A DNA stretch of 64,000 nucleotides from Lingula anatina (Eukaryota > Brachiopoda > Lingulata > Lingulida > Lingulidae): positions 323,802 through 387,801 of the forward strand of contig NW_019775636.1 in the NCBI RefSeq assembly GCF_001039355.2, in the 5' to 3' direction. Within the stretch, counting starts at the first letter, position 1. Every line of letters begins with the position of its first letter. The position numbers and the translations under genes were made by a program. Below the pieces are notes generated by a model. That model was not told the DNA's origin and did not search any database. It was given only the letters and a program-made list of their open reading frames with translations. Below are positions 1 to 14,073 of this stretch, piece after piece.

Positions 1-3000
1 CTAGAAATAAGAAATCCCGCCATTGCTGATCTTGTTTTCAGCTGTGTGTGTAGGTAAAATGCACGAGCGTCCTGTACCCTTTTCCTTCAAACAAAATATC
101 ACGGTGCTATTAACTCTGTCCTATGGATCTCCTTGTTCTAATGTTCTTAAATTCAAATGAAACTGGCTTGTCCCACACTCCTCTGCAGCGCAACGTGCTA
201 TAAAGCGTGACCAGATATCTTTATTTTGTTGTTCTACGTTGTCAAGTTATCAAGGTTAAAGGACAATTGCTTTGGCCGAAAAGCTGTGTAATATAATATC
301 TCTACAGACAAAGGTCACTAGGGTGCGACCCTTTAAAACAATGTGGTGCCTGGGAGGAGGTGGCATTATACTTTTTAACTCTCATGAGTTTTCAACTGTG
401 GGTTGTTGTGTAAAGTCGCATAAGTGTACGTATTTTTACATAAAACCATGTAATGTGCACTAGAATTTTATAGATTTAAAAAATAATAATAATATTTTGA
501 TTATGAATGTATTTCCCTTGGATATGTATAGATGGCGACCCCTTAATCATAATGGTATAAACAGATACTATCAAAAACTGTTAACAACATTAAGTTCTAG
601 ATCCGCATGAAGAAAGTTTCGATGTTCAAGATTATAACTGCAACCTTCTAGCGACCTGCTGCCGAATACTTGCGACTGGCTAAAAAACTTGTTAGCGACC
701 AGTCGACAAATTACTGTCAGTCGACCGTGCAGTTGCAAGTGGTATGCTACTGGTTATAGCAACCTACTGACAACCAAGAAGAGACCGATAGGCAACCTTT
801 AGGATACCTATATTTTTCATCTTTAGTAGCACTGGTTTTCGGTGCACAAAATATTTTGTCATGGAGTTGTAAGCCCAGACCACAGAACCAACGACAACCT
901 GTGTAGTATAATCGAGTATAATAGAACCCCATAACTGCTGTTTGTGGTGTGTTTTAAATGCATCGGGAATGTAATTAGACAAAGTGTCGCATAAGATACC
1001 GGGTACATGTCGCTGTAGCGTGATAGAAACTGTTATCTAATTAAGCAATGCTTCTGATGGTATCAACTGACACGCTTACGCCGCGTGTCAGCTGAACACC
1101 TTAGACAATTACAGGCAGTACGTGTCAGGAATTATTGATGGTGTAACTGCTACCCGGTGGTTGGCTCAAGTGATACCCCCTCGGAGGCAAAGGGACCGTT
1201 CCCAGTCCCTATCGTACTAACTGTGGATCGATCTATGTCCAAGAGGATATTAGCTAAATTGCAATCAACTTAAGCAGCTGAGGTGTCTGTCACGCCTACT
1301 GAAGCTGCTAGGGGGTAATTAATTATCGTTTAGCAGCTTCAGTAGGCCTGCCAGACATCTGAGCCGCTTGAGCTGAAAGCAATTTAGAGAGAATCCCCTC
1401 GGACATAGACCGATCCCGCTAGATCGATCTAGGTATGGGAATTGGGTCAAAGTATGGCGCATAATGCCATCTTGCTAAACACATGGTGTGTAAAGCTTCA
1501 ACCAACAGGAGGTAAATTAGTTTATTACTAGTTGACTACAATGAAACCATGCCACGCCTTAGAACAAGTAGTTTTTAATAGTATGAACAACATGCCAACA
1601 TTAGAACTGTATAAATGCTCAATACCCTTGGACTCGAGTTAGGAAAATAGTATCCCAGCAAAATATTATCTGGGGACAGACTTTACTATATGTTACTACA
1701 CTGTATGTATCATGTAAAGTAATTGTTAACAATACAGAGACGATTATTTGTGGCAACTGTATTTGTCTGCTTATTGTTATTTTAGCAAATGTGCGTGTGT
1801 TTACCGAATGATGCAAGGCCTGTAACAGTAAACAAAGGGGAAAGCTGTATTTTTATCATTTCTTCCTGGATTTACAAAAAATATTGCTTGTATTCATAGC
1901 GTGAAAATTATTGTAATTTTTGCTTTGATGTCATAGAATCGTAATATGATACTGTAAGGCTTTTTGTGTGGTGATATAAATTATGAAAGGCACTGAAATA
2001 GTGAACTCCCATGGGAGATAGATAGGAAACGCTTTGATGTAGAGAGTCTAGGCACCACTTCCATTAAAAACAATGCTTAAATATAGGAGAGTGATGGATC
2101 CTTGAAAGCTGTAAAGTAGAGGTGATGACGTCATCCTTCATTCCATGCTTTAATGTGTGTGTGTAACAGAATTATTAACAGGATAATTCATTTTATCAAA
2201 AACTTTGCAGAAAACGACATTTTCGAACTGTTGTATACCAGACAACCGCGTTAAGCTTAAAATATATGTACAAATATTAAGACATCGGTTAGATAACATA
2301 AACCGAGAGACTGATCACAATTGGTCGGAACACTTGATGTGTCCACTTCCGGTAGTTTTTACACCCTAGGGTTAGGTACACGAATGTCCTGTTTGTTACC
2401 ACCGGGCTTCAGTTACTACACGAACCATGGGGGAGTAACTAAGAAATGAGAAAACCTTTTTAAAATGTAAAACCTTGTATGGTCTTACTGACACCTGCAA
2501 TGGTCACCTGGAGGCACGCTGTGTCTTCTGCGGGAGTCTTCAACAATTCCACACATTCACAAGCCTCTGAGAGATCGATAAAAAGTAACGGAGCTCAAGA
2601 GAAACGGTTTGCGAGACAATCGAGCATGTTTGGGAACTACATTGCATCCCGCGGGTGATTTCCGAGTCAGTTGGCAAGAAAAGGGCAAATGTTATTCTCC
2701 AAGAGGTTGCATGACGATATAAATATAACTTATATCTCAAATCTCCCTTGGTGCTCCGTCAATGCTGGATTGCGAGCATTAAAACAGATTCATGTTTTTC
2801 TTTTATATATGTGAAAAAATAAACATTCCGTGCTATGAGAGGGTTAAGACGTGCATATTCTGGGGCATTATTGATTTGAACTGTGGTTCATTTATTTTAT
2901 TTTGCCGTACACAGACAAGCATGCCACGCTGCGTTTGTTATCACACCAGATTAACCCGCACCGGAACAGTCGATATATATAGAGGAAACCCCATTGATTA

Positions 3001-3412
3001 CCCATGAAAAGCAACCCTGACCTCGTGTTCAGTCATGTGGATGAATTAGGACAATTTCTGGCTTAATTGGACTCAGTCATTGAGAATAAAAATACTATGG
3101 ACAGCTATTGGACACCCACATCACATATACTCAGGTTATGTTGACCGTTTGTACTAGCCTTACAGAAACGAACTGAATAAAATGTGGATAGTTTTGATGG
3201 AATGCGCGACAGAAAAAACTAGCACTTCATAAAAGACAGGAATTATTTTTCATAAAAAATCCAAGAGGGCGCGTACCTGCAAGACATACAGTATTGAAAT
3301 TGTTCTGAAATGCAACCAAACTTGTTAAACGTACGCATAAACAGTGTTACTAACCTTAGGGAATGCTGTTTCATATTAAACTAGAAAAGCACTCCGAGAG
3401 CGCAGACCTCCG
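1..3412. repeat. Large direct duplication, copy A (non-coding)
   Basis: This block is repeated almost base for base from 3882, at a period of 3881 bp, with scattered substitutions and small indels. Short open frames in it occur in both copies but show no protein motif, so they are conserved only because the DNA is duplicated. It contains one palindromic element (1187-1452). The left end lies at or beyond the window edge. No gene is recognised in this copy. Confidence 0.9.
1187..1452. repeat. Imperfect palindrome, MITE-like, in duplication copy A
   Basis: The inner arms CCTACTGAAGCTGCTA (1295-1310) and TAGCAGCTTCAGTAGG (1331-1346) are exact inverted repeats around a short AT-rich loop. The symmetry continues outward imperfectly for about 100 bp per side, through CTATGTCC / GGACATAG and CAAAGGGACC / GGGTCAAAG. 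A long foldback without an ORF is typical of non-autonomous DNA elements. The element is shared by both copies of the big duplication, so it predates it. Confidence 0.7.
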
Positions 3413-3446
3413 CCAAGGCAGCGATTTTTTANAACATATACAGATA

Positions 3447-3483
<37 letters not shown>

Positions 3484-3881
3484 GCACTCGTGCACACATG
3501 CACACAAACACATCCATACATATATCGTTATTGTTTAAATACAATCTGATTGGTTATAACATTTTGAATTTGTGTGACAAAAATACGGCATTACGGCAGA
3601 CCAGATCATTGGCTCGTTGCCTGAGAGCAAGTACTTTGGTGAATACACAGCTTAAATTTAATCAATTACCCAAAGTTATTAAGGAACGTAAGGTGACTTA
3701 TTAAATACTTCCTTATACATACGACTATCATCTCAATCTGATAGCTATCAACTACATCGGTATATTTCAGTTACAATCATGCGATATCAATACATAGCAT
3801 CATAATGTACAGATACTCTCCTTTTTCAAACTAAGCACCTTCTTTGAAAAACTTCGCAATAGCACACCGTTGAAAATGCGT
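3413..3881. other. Linker between duplicated blocks, with (CA)n and an N
   Basis: This sequence is not duplicated. It begins with the truncated end of a CCTCCGCCAAGG-type element (about 3395-3431), then an ambiguous base at 3432, then a (CA)n run at about 3450-3480. No gene is seen. The N beside a simple repeat suggests a difficult assembly point. Confidence 0.6.
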
Positions 3882-6800
3882 CTAGAAATAAGAAATCCCG
3901 CCATTGCTGATCTTGTTTTCAGCTGTGTGTGTAGGCAAAATGCACGAGCGTCCTGTACCCTTTTCCTTCAAACAAAATATCACGGTGCTATTAACTCTGT
4001 CCCATGGATTTCCTTGTTCTCATGTTCTTAACTTCAAATGGAACTGGCTTGTCCCACACTCCTCTGCCGCGCAACGTGCTATAAAGCGTGACCAGATATC
4101 TTTATTTTGTTGTTCTATGTTGTCAAGTTATCAAGGTTAAAGGACAATTGCTTTGGCCGAAAAGCTGTGTAATATAATATCTCTACAGACAAAGGTCACA
4201 AGGGTGCGACCCTTTACAACAGTGTGGTGTCTGGGAGGAGGTGGCATTATACCCTTTAACTCTCATGAGTTTTCAACTGTGGGTTGTTGTGTAAAGTCGG
4301 ATAAGTGTACGTATTTTTACATAAAACCATGTAATGTGCACTAGAATTTTATAGATTTAAAAAATAATAATAATAATATTTTGATTATGAATTTATTTCC
4401 CTTGGCTATGTATAGATGGCGACCCCTTAATCATAATGGTATAAACAGGTACTATCAAAAACTGTTAACAACATTAAGTTCTAGATCCGCATGAAGAAAG
4501 TTTCGATGTTCAAGATTATAACTGCAACCTTCTAGCGACCTGCTGCCGAATACTTGCGACTGGCAAAAAAACTTGTTAGCGACCAGTCGACAAATTACTG
4601 TCAGTCGACCGTGCAGTTGCAAGTGGTATGCTACTGGTTATAGCAACCTACTGACAACCAAGAAGAGACCGATAGGCAACCTTTAGGATACCTATATTTT
4701 TCATCTTTAGTAGCACTGGTTTTCGGTGCACAAAATATTTTGTCATGGTGTTGTAAGCCCAGACCACAGAACCAACGACAACCTGTGTAGTATAATCGAG
4801 TATAATAGAACCCCATAACTGCTGTCTGTGGTATGTTTTTAATGCATCAGGGATGTAATTAGACAAAGTGTCGCATAAGATACATGTCGCTGTAGCGTGA
4901 TAGAAACTGTTATCTAAGGAAGCAATGCTTCTGATGGTATCAACTGACACGCTTATACCGCGTGCCAGCTGAACACCTTATACAATTACAGGCAGTACGT
5001 GTCAGGAATTATTGATGGTGTAACTGCTACCAGGTGGTTGGCTCAAGTGATCCCCCCTCGGAGTCAAAGGGACCGTTCCCAGTCCCTATCGTACTAACTG
5101 TGGATCTATCTATCTCCGAGGAAATTTTCGCCAAATTGCAATCAATTGAAGCGGCTTAGGTGTCTGTCACGCCTACTGAAGCTGCTAGGGGGTAATTAAT
5201 TGTCATTTAGCAGCTTCAGTAGGCCTGCCAGACATCTGAGCCGCTTGAGCTGAAAGCAATTTAGCGAGAATCCCCTCGGACATGGACCGATCCCGCTAGA
5301 TCGATCTAGGTATGGGAATTGGGTCAAAGTATGGCGCATAATGAAATCTTGCTATACACATGGTGTGTAAAGCTTAACCAACAGGAGGTAAATTAGTTTA
5401 TTACTAGTTGATTACAATGAAACCATGCCACGCCTTAGAACAAGTAGTTTTTAATAATTTGAACAACATGCCAAAATTAGAACTGTATAAATACTCAATA
5501 CCCTTGGACTCGAGTTAGGAAAATAGTATCCCAGCAAAATATTATCTGGGGACAGACTTTACTATATGTTACTACTGAAGTACACTGTATGTATCATGTA
5601 AAGTAATTGTTAACAATACAGAGACGATTATTTGTGGCAACTGTATTTGTCTGCTTATTGTTATTTTAGCAAATGTGTGTGTGTTTACCTTCTAATGCAA
5701 CGCCTGTAACAGTAAGCAAAGGTGAAAGCTGTATTTTTATCATTTCTTCCTGGATTTACAAAAAATATTGCTTGTATTCATAGCGTGAAAATGATTGTAA
5801 TTTTTGCTTTGATGTTATAGAATCGAAACATGATACGGTAAGGCTTTTTGTGTGGTGATATAAATTATGAAAGGCACTGAAATAGTGAACTCCCATGGGA
5901 GATAGATAGGAAACGCTTTGATGTAGAGAGTCTAGGCACCACTTCCATTAAAAACAATGTTTAAATATAGGAGAGTGATGGATCCTTGAAAGCTGTAAAG
6001 TAGAGGTGATGACGTCATCCTTCATTCCATGCTTTAATGTGTGTGTGTGTGTAACAGAATTATTAACAGAATAATTCATTTTATCAAAAACTTTGCAGAA
6101 ACCGACATTTTCGAACTGTTGTATACCAGACAGCCGCGTAAAGCTTGAACTATATGTACAACTATTAGTTAAGACGTCGTTTAGATTACATAAACCACGG
6201 AATTGATCACAATTGGTCGGAACACTTAACTTGATGTGTCCACTTCCGATAGTTATTACAGGCTAGGGTTAGGTACACGAATATCCCGTATGTAAACACC
6301 GGGTTGCAATCACTCCTTGAACCATGGGGGAGTGACTTAGAAATGAGAAAACCTTTTTAAAATGTAAAACCTTGTATGGTCTTACTGACACCTGCAATGG
6401 TCACCTGGAGGCACGCTGTGTCTTCTGCGGGAGTCTTCAACAATTCCACACATTCACAAGCCTCTGAGAGATCGATAAAAAGTAACGGAGCTCAAGAGAA
6501 ACGGTTTGCGAGACAATCGAGCATGTTTGGAAACTACATTGCATCCCGTGGGTGATTTCCGAGTCAGTTGGCAAGAAAAGGGCAAATGTTATTCTCCAAG
6601 AGGTTGCATGACGATGTAAATATAACTTATATATCAAATCTCCCTTGGTGCCCCGTCAATGCTGGATTGCGAGCATTAAAACAGATTCATGTTTTTCTTT
6701 TATATATGTGAAAAAAAATAAACATTCCGTGCTATGAGAGGGTTAAGACGTGCATATTCTGGGGCATTATTGATTTGAACTGTGGTTCATTTATTTTATT

Positions 6801-7306
6801 TTGCCGTACACAAACAAGCATGCCACGCTGCGTTTGCTATCACACCAGATTAACCCGCACCGGAACAGTCGATATATTTAGAGGAAACCCCATTGATTAC
6901 CCATGAAAAGCAACCCTGACCTCGTGTTCAGTCATGTGGATGAATTAGGACAATTTCTGGCTTAATTGGACTCAGTCATTGAGAATAAAAATACTATGGA
7001 CAGCTATTGGAGACCCACATCACATATACTCAGGTTATGTTGACCGTTTGTACTAGAACGAACTGAATGAAATGTGGATAGTTTTGATGGAATGCGCGAC
7101 AGAATAAAAACTAGCACTTCATGAAAGACAGGAATTATTTTTCATAAAAAATCCAAGAGGGCGCGTACCTGCAAGACATACAGTATTGAAATTGTTCTGA
7201 AATGCAACCAAACTTGTTAAACGTACGCATAAACAGTGTTACTAACCGTAGGGAATGCTGTTTCATATTAAACTAGAAAAGCACTCCGAGAGCGCAGACC
7301 TCCGCC
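3882..7306. repeat. Large direct duplication, copy B (non-coding)
   Basis: This is the second copy of the block that starts at position 1, beginning CTAGAAATAAGAAATCCC in both. It differs by point changes and small indels, for example a longer AAT run near 4365 and a different (GT)n length near 6040. Similarity ends in AGACCTCCGCCA, where copy B continues into a fuller repeat element. No gene is recognised. Confidence 0.9.
5065..5329. repeat. Imperfect palindrome, MITE-like, in duplication copy B
   Basis: This is the counterpart of the palindrome at 1187-1452, with the same exact inner arms (CCTACTGAAGCTGCTA and its inverse). Outer arms are slightly more diverged, for example CTATCTCCGAGG against CCTCGGACATGG. 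Confidence 0.7.
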
Positions 7307-7494
7307 ATTTATTATTATTGATTATTGATTGATTATTGATCCTGATCACCACCAAAAACTAATCATCTCTTCCTTGGCCCACTTCTGACAGTTCCTGAAA
7401 ATTTCATCAAAATCGGTTTATAACTTTTGGAGTTATGTTGATGACAAACAAACAGACAGGGGTGAAAACATATAATCTCCTTGGCGGAGGTAAC
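7287..7494. mobile_element. Short dispersed element with CCTCCGCC / GGCGGAGG ends
   Basis: The left end reads CAGACCTCCGCCA and the right end CTCCTTGGCGGAGGTAAC, so the termini are inverted repeats. The body contains TTCATCAAAATCGGTTTATAA and ACAAACAAACAGACAGGGGT. I recognise this as a very common short repeat in marine invertebrate genomes; its exact class is not certain from this copy. A truncated relative ends duplication copy A near 3395-3431. Confidence 0.65.
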
Positions 7495-9611
7495 AAATGA
7501 GGCTATTCATTGTAAATGATTATTGCTTCAAAATTGCCACTTGAGACAGACATCTATGATTCCGTAACTAGGACAGTTAATGGAATAATGTCTACTTGTT
7601 TACGTAACACGTATCAAATGAATAAGTGCATAAATACATCTACGTCTATATATATACACTTTATAAGATAAAATATATGAAAAGAATATATGCATTTACA
7701 TATGTGGCTGTATATACACTGTTATCAGGTAAGGCATAACGATGGTTTTGTACAGAAACACCTACACCTGTATGCTCGCTTTGTGGTCATCACCCATGTT
7801 TTTGTTTTATTGATTTCTCTCTTTTGAAGCATTTTGTTGCTGTCATTCACCACGTGACCAGGAGGGTTATATCTGTGATTTCAAAATTTTGAGTGTTTCG
7901 ATTTATCCCTATTCATTTGATAGCCGAGTTTTAGCTTTGACTATATGACCCGGAAATACTGAACTTCATTACAGTAAAAAAGCATGGATGTCGTTCCGAA
8001 CCGATGCTTCAGCGAATATAGAAAACCAATGCTTTATATACAGTTATGATGTTTATCAATTTTTGCATATGTTATGAGTCGTTTGTGATGACACAATGTA
8101 AAACGAGTGGTGTAAACCATCCTTATAAGTATACATTACTGTTATGAATTTCCTGAACTAAATAATTAATTGTTTTCAATGTGTTGTCTTCGTTTTGATG
8201 CATCGTATATCCAGCTCGATATCGCGGAGCATTCAGGCGCATGTCTTTTGGAAAACACATTGTCACTCTAGTATACGGTTTACTGTTTGATTGTTCGTTT
8301 CACCAATAGAAACGTGAATGTTGTTCTTGTTCTCATACCCAGTGGTACTCTTGGTTGAAAAATAATACCATTGCCCCCAAGATCTATTTTGTTCGGTCTC
8401 CGCAACGCATATTTAGTCTATATAAGGAATTTAAAACCCAAGCCTATGTAAGGCGTGGAGATCTTCCAAATGGAATGAAAAGACACTTTAATGTGATTAC
8501 CGCTGTTATGATTTCTTACCCGTGGTAGAGGCATGCGGGTGGCCTGACTTAACCTTGTCACCAAGTTATCACGCTTCATTTTTCAAATCATCATGTCGGT
8601 CAATATACTACATGTAAAGTGAGAACAAGGGAAAAAGGCATATAAAGCGTTGTGAAAGTGAGATGTTGAAGATGGCCCCTTTTATCAAATCAATGTCATG
8701 GTTAATAGAACTTATTGGTTTAAGATATAGTTTTTTCTGACAGCTTAAAAGGACTGTAAAATCTGTCTATCTGTACCTGTATAATACTATTATTTCCCCT
8801 ACCAATCACTATCCCTTCCTTCTCCCAATTAGTTTTACAGTAAAACAATAACCATATGGGCGTGATAGGATTTCCTAGAAAAAGATCCTGCATATAACCT
8901 ATGGATTCATTAGTATCAGACTTCTGCATTACAATTTAAAAATAACTAAGAACAGAAGTCAATTCGAAAACCCCAATTTCTGTGCGAAAAAATACGAAAA
9001 TTATCGAAGAGGCTCAGGCAATTCTAAAGATTACCGGGCACTGGCAACGATTCTGGTTGGACGTTGTACCTGTTGTGACGTCACTGGTGGCACGCTTATG
9101 GTAACAAGTGTACTGGCTTTATTATCACCGTCTTCTTGCCTTAATAACAGAAAGACTTGCCATGTAAAATCGATCCCCTGCCCCTCGGGGAAAATAGAAA
9201 AGGGATATCTCTGTACGTCAGGAAGGTTTTACATGCAATTAAGTGATTAGTGACTTGATATTATCAACACATGCGTTATGTTTCCAGTAAAAAGAGGAAA
9301 ATCAATTCAATAACGGACTAAAAAGTTTGGATTTCTTTCAGAAACAGCGTTAGTTTTTCGTTCATAGGTTTTACTGAGATGTGCAAATCTAGCCGAAGAG
9401 GCATCGAGATCAGTAAATGAAGAAGTATGTTTTAATAACTTTTTATTCAATCAACAGAAAAAGCAAGTTGGTGATTTCTAGTGGAAGGCTCCGGGAGGCT
9501 CTGGGTGTAGGCCACCTAGCTAATAGGAACCGGGAATATCTACAGTGGAACACCTCACTTTCCTATGAAATAATAATAATAATAATAATAACATCCCATG
9601 CACTTTTCCAT

Positions 9612-9645
<34 letters not shown>

Positions 9646-12600
9646 GCTTGAGAACCAACGTACACGGTGCGTTTCACATTGACGTCCCAAGACACCGCAC
9701 GTGAAGTAAAATACTATCAGCCCATTTTAACGAGAGTAGTGAGGTGGACTGACGGCCTCTGCTGTGCTTTGGAAAATGTGTGAACGGTGTAATTGAAAGC
9801 TTAGGACTCCCTAGAGTTCACGTCATCATCCTGGTTAACCATTACATCATAAACCCAGCAGGGCTGTGCATTTAAAGTGCATGCGTCTTGCAGCGTTCAG
9901 CCATCCCTACGTCGAACAAACCAAGAGGAGTTTTGTTGTTTATGTTCTGCCTGTCGTCGTGGTATTTTCATGGGACTCGTTGCCATGTTGCCCCTCGGGC
10001 GAAACTATAAAAATATGAGGGTTCTAACTTACGCTGAAGTTTACAAATGGATAAAATGTTTTTCCCGACGATTGCAGCCTCCTTTGGTCCTGTCAGTATC
10101 CCCCGTCGGGCGTTATTGGCAATTGCTAAAATGAATTAGAACATTGGCATTACCAAAGAGCCTCGGCCTTGTAAGAAACATGTTTTAGTTGACAAGCTAA
10201 GCGCAACGATTCATTCGCTTATCTGTATTTGCGTGCTGCGATCATTGCTTCCATTGATCACTGCCTCATATACACCATATACATACGTACCTATAGGTTA
10301 GACAGCACAGTAAATAAACGTTTATATAACCGTGGGGAGATATCCGAGAAAATTGAAAAATGGTGGAAGCATCCGCCACGTGTCTGTATGCCCCAGCTTA
10401 TAGCCCATTATTTATTACATCACCAATGGTTTAAGTAGTTTGACTGGTGAGAAGTTTACAATGAGAAACACACGTATTAGTACGGTGAAATGAACTAGGC
10501 GCTCAGACAGACTAGAAAATAGCGTGTGACGCTTAACCAACGCAGAGTCCAGGACGGGCGGCAATTTTACAAGTTTTGATACGCGGTTAATGCGGTTTCA
10601 GTGTACAGATCGCTAAATTACTATCTGTATTCAATTGCGTGCCGAGCAAACTAGGAAACAGAGCATAACATTATTGAGACATACCTTTGTTTTGCCTGTA
10701 GACAAGGCTATAAGAAGCAGCCGTGCGTTCAACAGATGACAACACGTGCATTGATAAGATTATCTATAGATCGAGAGAATACCAAGACCAAACAAGTGTG
10801 CCTGATCCTAAGGATACCAATCACATCACATTACAGGTCGTGTTGTGTTCCAAGAGAGTGTTCTACTTAAAATAATTGGATGGTGAAGAGTCAAGCAAGG
10901 ATGTATATTGTTACCACCCCTACTGCCAAGAAGAGTGGAAAACACACAGAATGGCAATGGGCATTGCTTGCCCAAAGAACGATTGTGGAAAGGAAGACAT
11001 GTTCCTATTTTGTTCCCGTTTGATTTTTTTGTACACTGGGGGGCACTGGTGTGCGAAAGTCACGGATCTAAACATGATACAATCGAATCAAGACTGCGTC
11101 TTTTTCCATCGAAGCCTGAGAACTGCAAAGATCTTATCCAGAGTTTCCACGCGATATCTACACTGATCCCTGCGGCCATCAGCTATTCGTAGGACTGGTA
11201 TTTTAGGATTTAAGTTACAGGCAATGCGGCGTAAACGCCCGTCCCTCTTAGGTTGCAGCTCAGAAGATCAACAATGTTACTTGATTGGTTTCTGAAAACA
11301 CAGTCTGGGACAGTTAAGTCCTATAACCATCAGAATAATCGCTAGTCTAAGAGGGATTAAGCATCAGCAGTGAACGTGGTGAGCTCTTTTAAGAAATTAC
11401 GTGACATAGTCCAAGCGCACCTGGGACCAGGTTATTTAAGTGGCGGCAGTTTTCAACACGGCACACTTGACGGGGTGTCTAGCGCTCAGTCAGGATCAGT
11501 TCCAGTCAATCAATACGATAGTGGTGGAGTCTTCTTCCTACATGAGTTTTAACACAGGGAAAAAGTTAGACTGTACCTTGTACATGGTGTGCTTGCTGGC
11601 CTGGCGGCGTGGGCCAAAGCCAATCGGGCTCCACTAATGGAGGAAGATGAGGGGGTAAGGGTAATGCCACGCATCACGTGGGAGTAACAGCGACTGAATT
11701 TTTCATGTCGACGTCGTTGTGTATGTGGTAACACAATTAAAAGACACCACCAAGGCATTATTCGCCCATTACAGGAAGCCAAGCCAAGTGAAGTTAATCC
11801 TACGTGGAACTTACTTCTGGGACCCATGCTTACCTTATTATCATATGAAACCAAACAAAGCAGAATCATATAATTTTATTTCGTTAGACAGAACAAAACA
11901 AAGACGACCACTGAAAAAGTCGTTAAAAATATCCATTGCCACAACATAATCGCACAAATGAGGTTTTATGCGACATAAAATCAGTCACGAAATGGAATAG
12001 CATGGACAGGAACCCGATATGCTGCTTACTTTGGATTGATGTTGAACAGTAAGCTTTACACGCAAAGATGAACCGACTTGTTTTTTCCTAGCGTGGATAA
12101 CTGTGGCTAGAACAACCAACATATATATATTAGGGCACAGTATCAAAGCAAATGGGATTATACCTGATTCGTTATTTATCAACCACTTAGGAAAAGCGGA
12201 AGCTCTATTTTGCAACAACTACATCCCGGTATCTGCAACGTCCCTCTCATCTGGAAAGATTGTATTTCAATTAAGGCAGCATTGGGATGCAAGCTGTACG
12301 ACGTTATATCTTTGATATCTTTGTTCTTTTTGTTGTAGCAACGCGGTGATCTAAGCCGTTTGTTAGATCAAAGTAGTTCGCATTTGAGCCAGGAGGAGGA
12401 ACAAGCTATTTGCTCACAAACCTTTGTAATTATCAGGAGCAAGCACCTCGAGGGGCCGTCGGCTTGGAGATAAACGTGACGAATAGGCGTGTCGACCCAG
12501 CTTACATCTTCTCTCAATCATCGCAAAGGATTTAATAGTAGTTATTTCATTCGAGGATTATGTTAATAATCTACGCCTCGGGAACGTTTTCTTGATTTTC

Positions 12601-14005
12601 TCAACCTTATTAATTGATGGATTTATGTTTATTAAGATAAACCCACGAGACCGAAGGTGCACGGCAAAGACATACCAAGTAGCCGATCTATATAAACGCA
12701 TTTAGAGCTCGAAGCAACAGTTTATTGAGCGAAGATGTTTGTTGGAATGTGCACAATTCTTGATGTTACGAGCATTAATCGTTAAAACATTCTGTAAAGA
12801 AGCAACCGTGCAGTCTGGGGAACCAGAAGCTATGTATGTTTAACAAGAGATTAAGAAAATCAATCAGCGTAAACGGAAAATTCCCAAAATGATGAATTCA
12901 CCCCTTGGGCTGATTTCATTGATTTAGCTGATACTGATATCAGCGGGACAAATGCCGGACAGGAGTGATTAGAGATGCAAACTTGATTAAAGTAAAACCG
13001 TTCACAGGCACATTTTTTTTTTCAAAAATGGGAGTAAATTAAATATTTTATCATATAATTTGCCAATCGGTCCTGTATCATGTAATTAACTGCCGCGACA
13101 CACGTAGCGTCAAAAGAACTACTGTATCACCTTAATAACTTGACTATACATACGTATGGGACTAAATAACGTAATGAAACTACTATACTTAATGACTTTG
13201 GATATATGATCATGCAGGCCAACTCCAATGAAATAACCATTGTTAAGGCGATACACCGAAGGATCCTGGGCTGAATTCCAACAGGGACTCAGTTCTGCTT
13301 TGAATCCGTCATCAAGAACGACACTCGAATCATGCCTAGAATGCGCCCACCCTCACGTTTCTTCCGCCCAATGCCATTGGCTGGTGAAAGGGAGGCTCCA
13401 TGGTTAAAGGGAAGCACTGGTATAAGTGTTGTAGCGTTTACTTGTATCTATTTTGTACATTTCTGTATCTTAATCGGCCATTAGTGGTGTTATATTTAAT
13501 TATCATTATTTCTCATCGCCATTCTCCAACTTTTCTAACAATTGTAATACAATATTGATTATGTTGGTGGCGTGCGTTATCTCTTTCACATATTGAAAAT
13601 CGACAATACAAAAGGACGCATGAAAATTTTATGAAACCAATATACTTATTAATGTAGTACATCTCCTTCCCTTTTTTCTTCTTTGCAACATTTAGGCATC
13701 TCTACGTCCCAAGGGATTGTGAATTAGATTTTGCAGTCATCGTTATTTTTTTGCCCCTGGATCCTATGGCATTATTTCTACTTTCAGAATGAAGCTTTTG
13801 TGCGTAATTTGTGTATGTTTTTCTTGATCATCTGAGAATGGTAAACCTACTGAGACCATCGAATTAAGTGGAACGAAATCGAATTACTTTTTACTTTAAA
13901 ATGGGCTGCTCACACTTAATTTCAACCTGTAGGTTCAGCACTTAACGGAAGATATTGTTCAATCATTGTGATTTAGAGAGATAAAAATATTGATTATTAA
14001 GCGTC

Positions 14006-14007
<2 letters not shown>
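7495..14007. other. Intergenic region, no recognised gene
   Basis: About 6.5 kb of AT-rich DNA with only short open frames on both strands, none with a recognisable motif or a convincing exon structure. An imperfect (AAT)n tract lies at about 9569-9643. An undetected small exon cannot be excluded. Confidence 0.6.

Positions 14008-14071
<64 letters not shown>
14008..14071. repeat. (AT)n microsatellite
   Basis: A continuous AT dinucleotide run of about 64 bp. Confidence 0.97.

Positions 14072-14073
<2 letters not shown>

Noticed and set aside
4631-4950. Minus-strand open frames present in both copies of the first duplication (also 747-982)
   Set aside because: Their conservation is explained by duplication of the DNA. 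They have no motif, no splice logic, and start or length differs between copies.
10876-11192. Two overlapping plus-strand frames of 94-96 codons with several Cys and His
   Set aside because: The Cys/His spacing does not fit a zinc finger or other domain; overlapping frames in different phases suggest chance.
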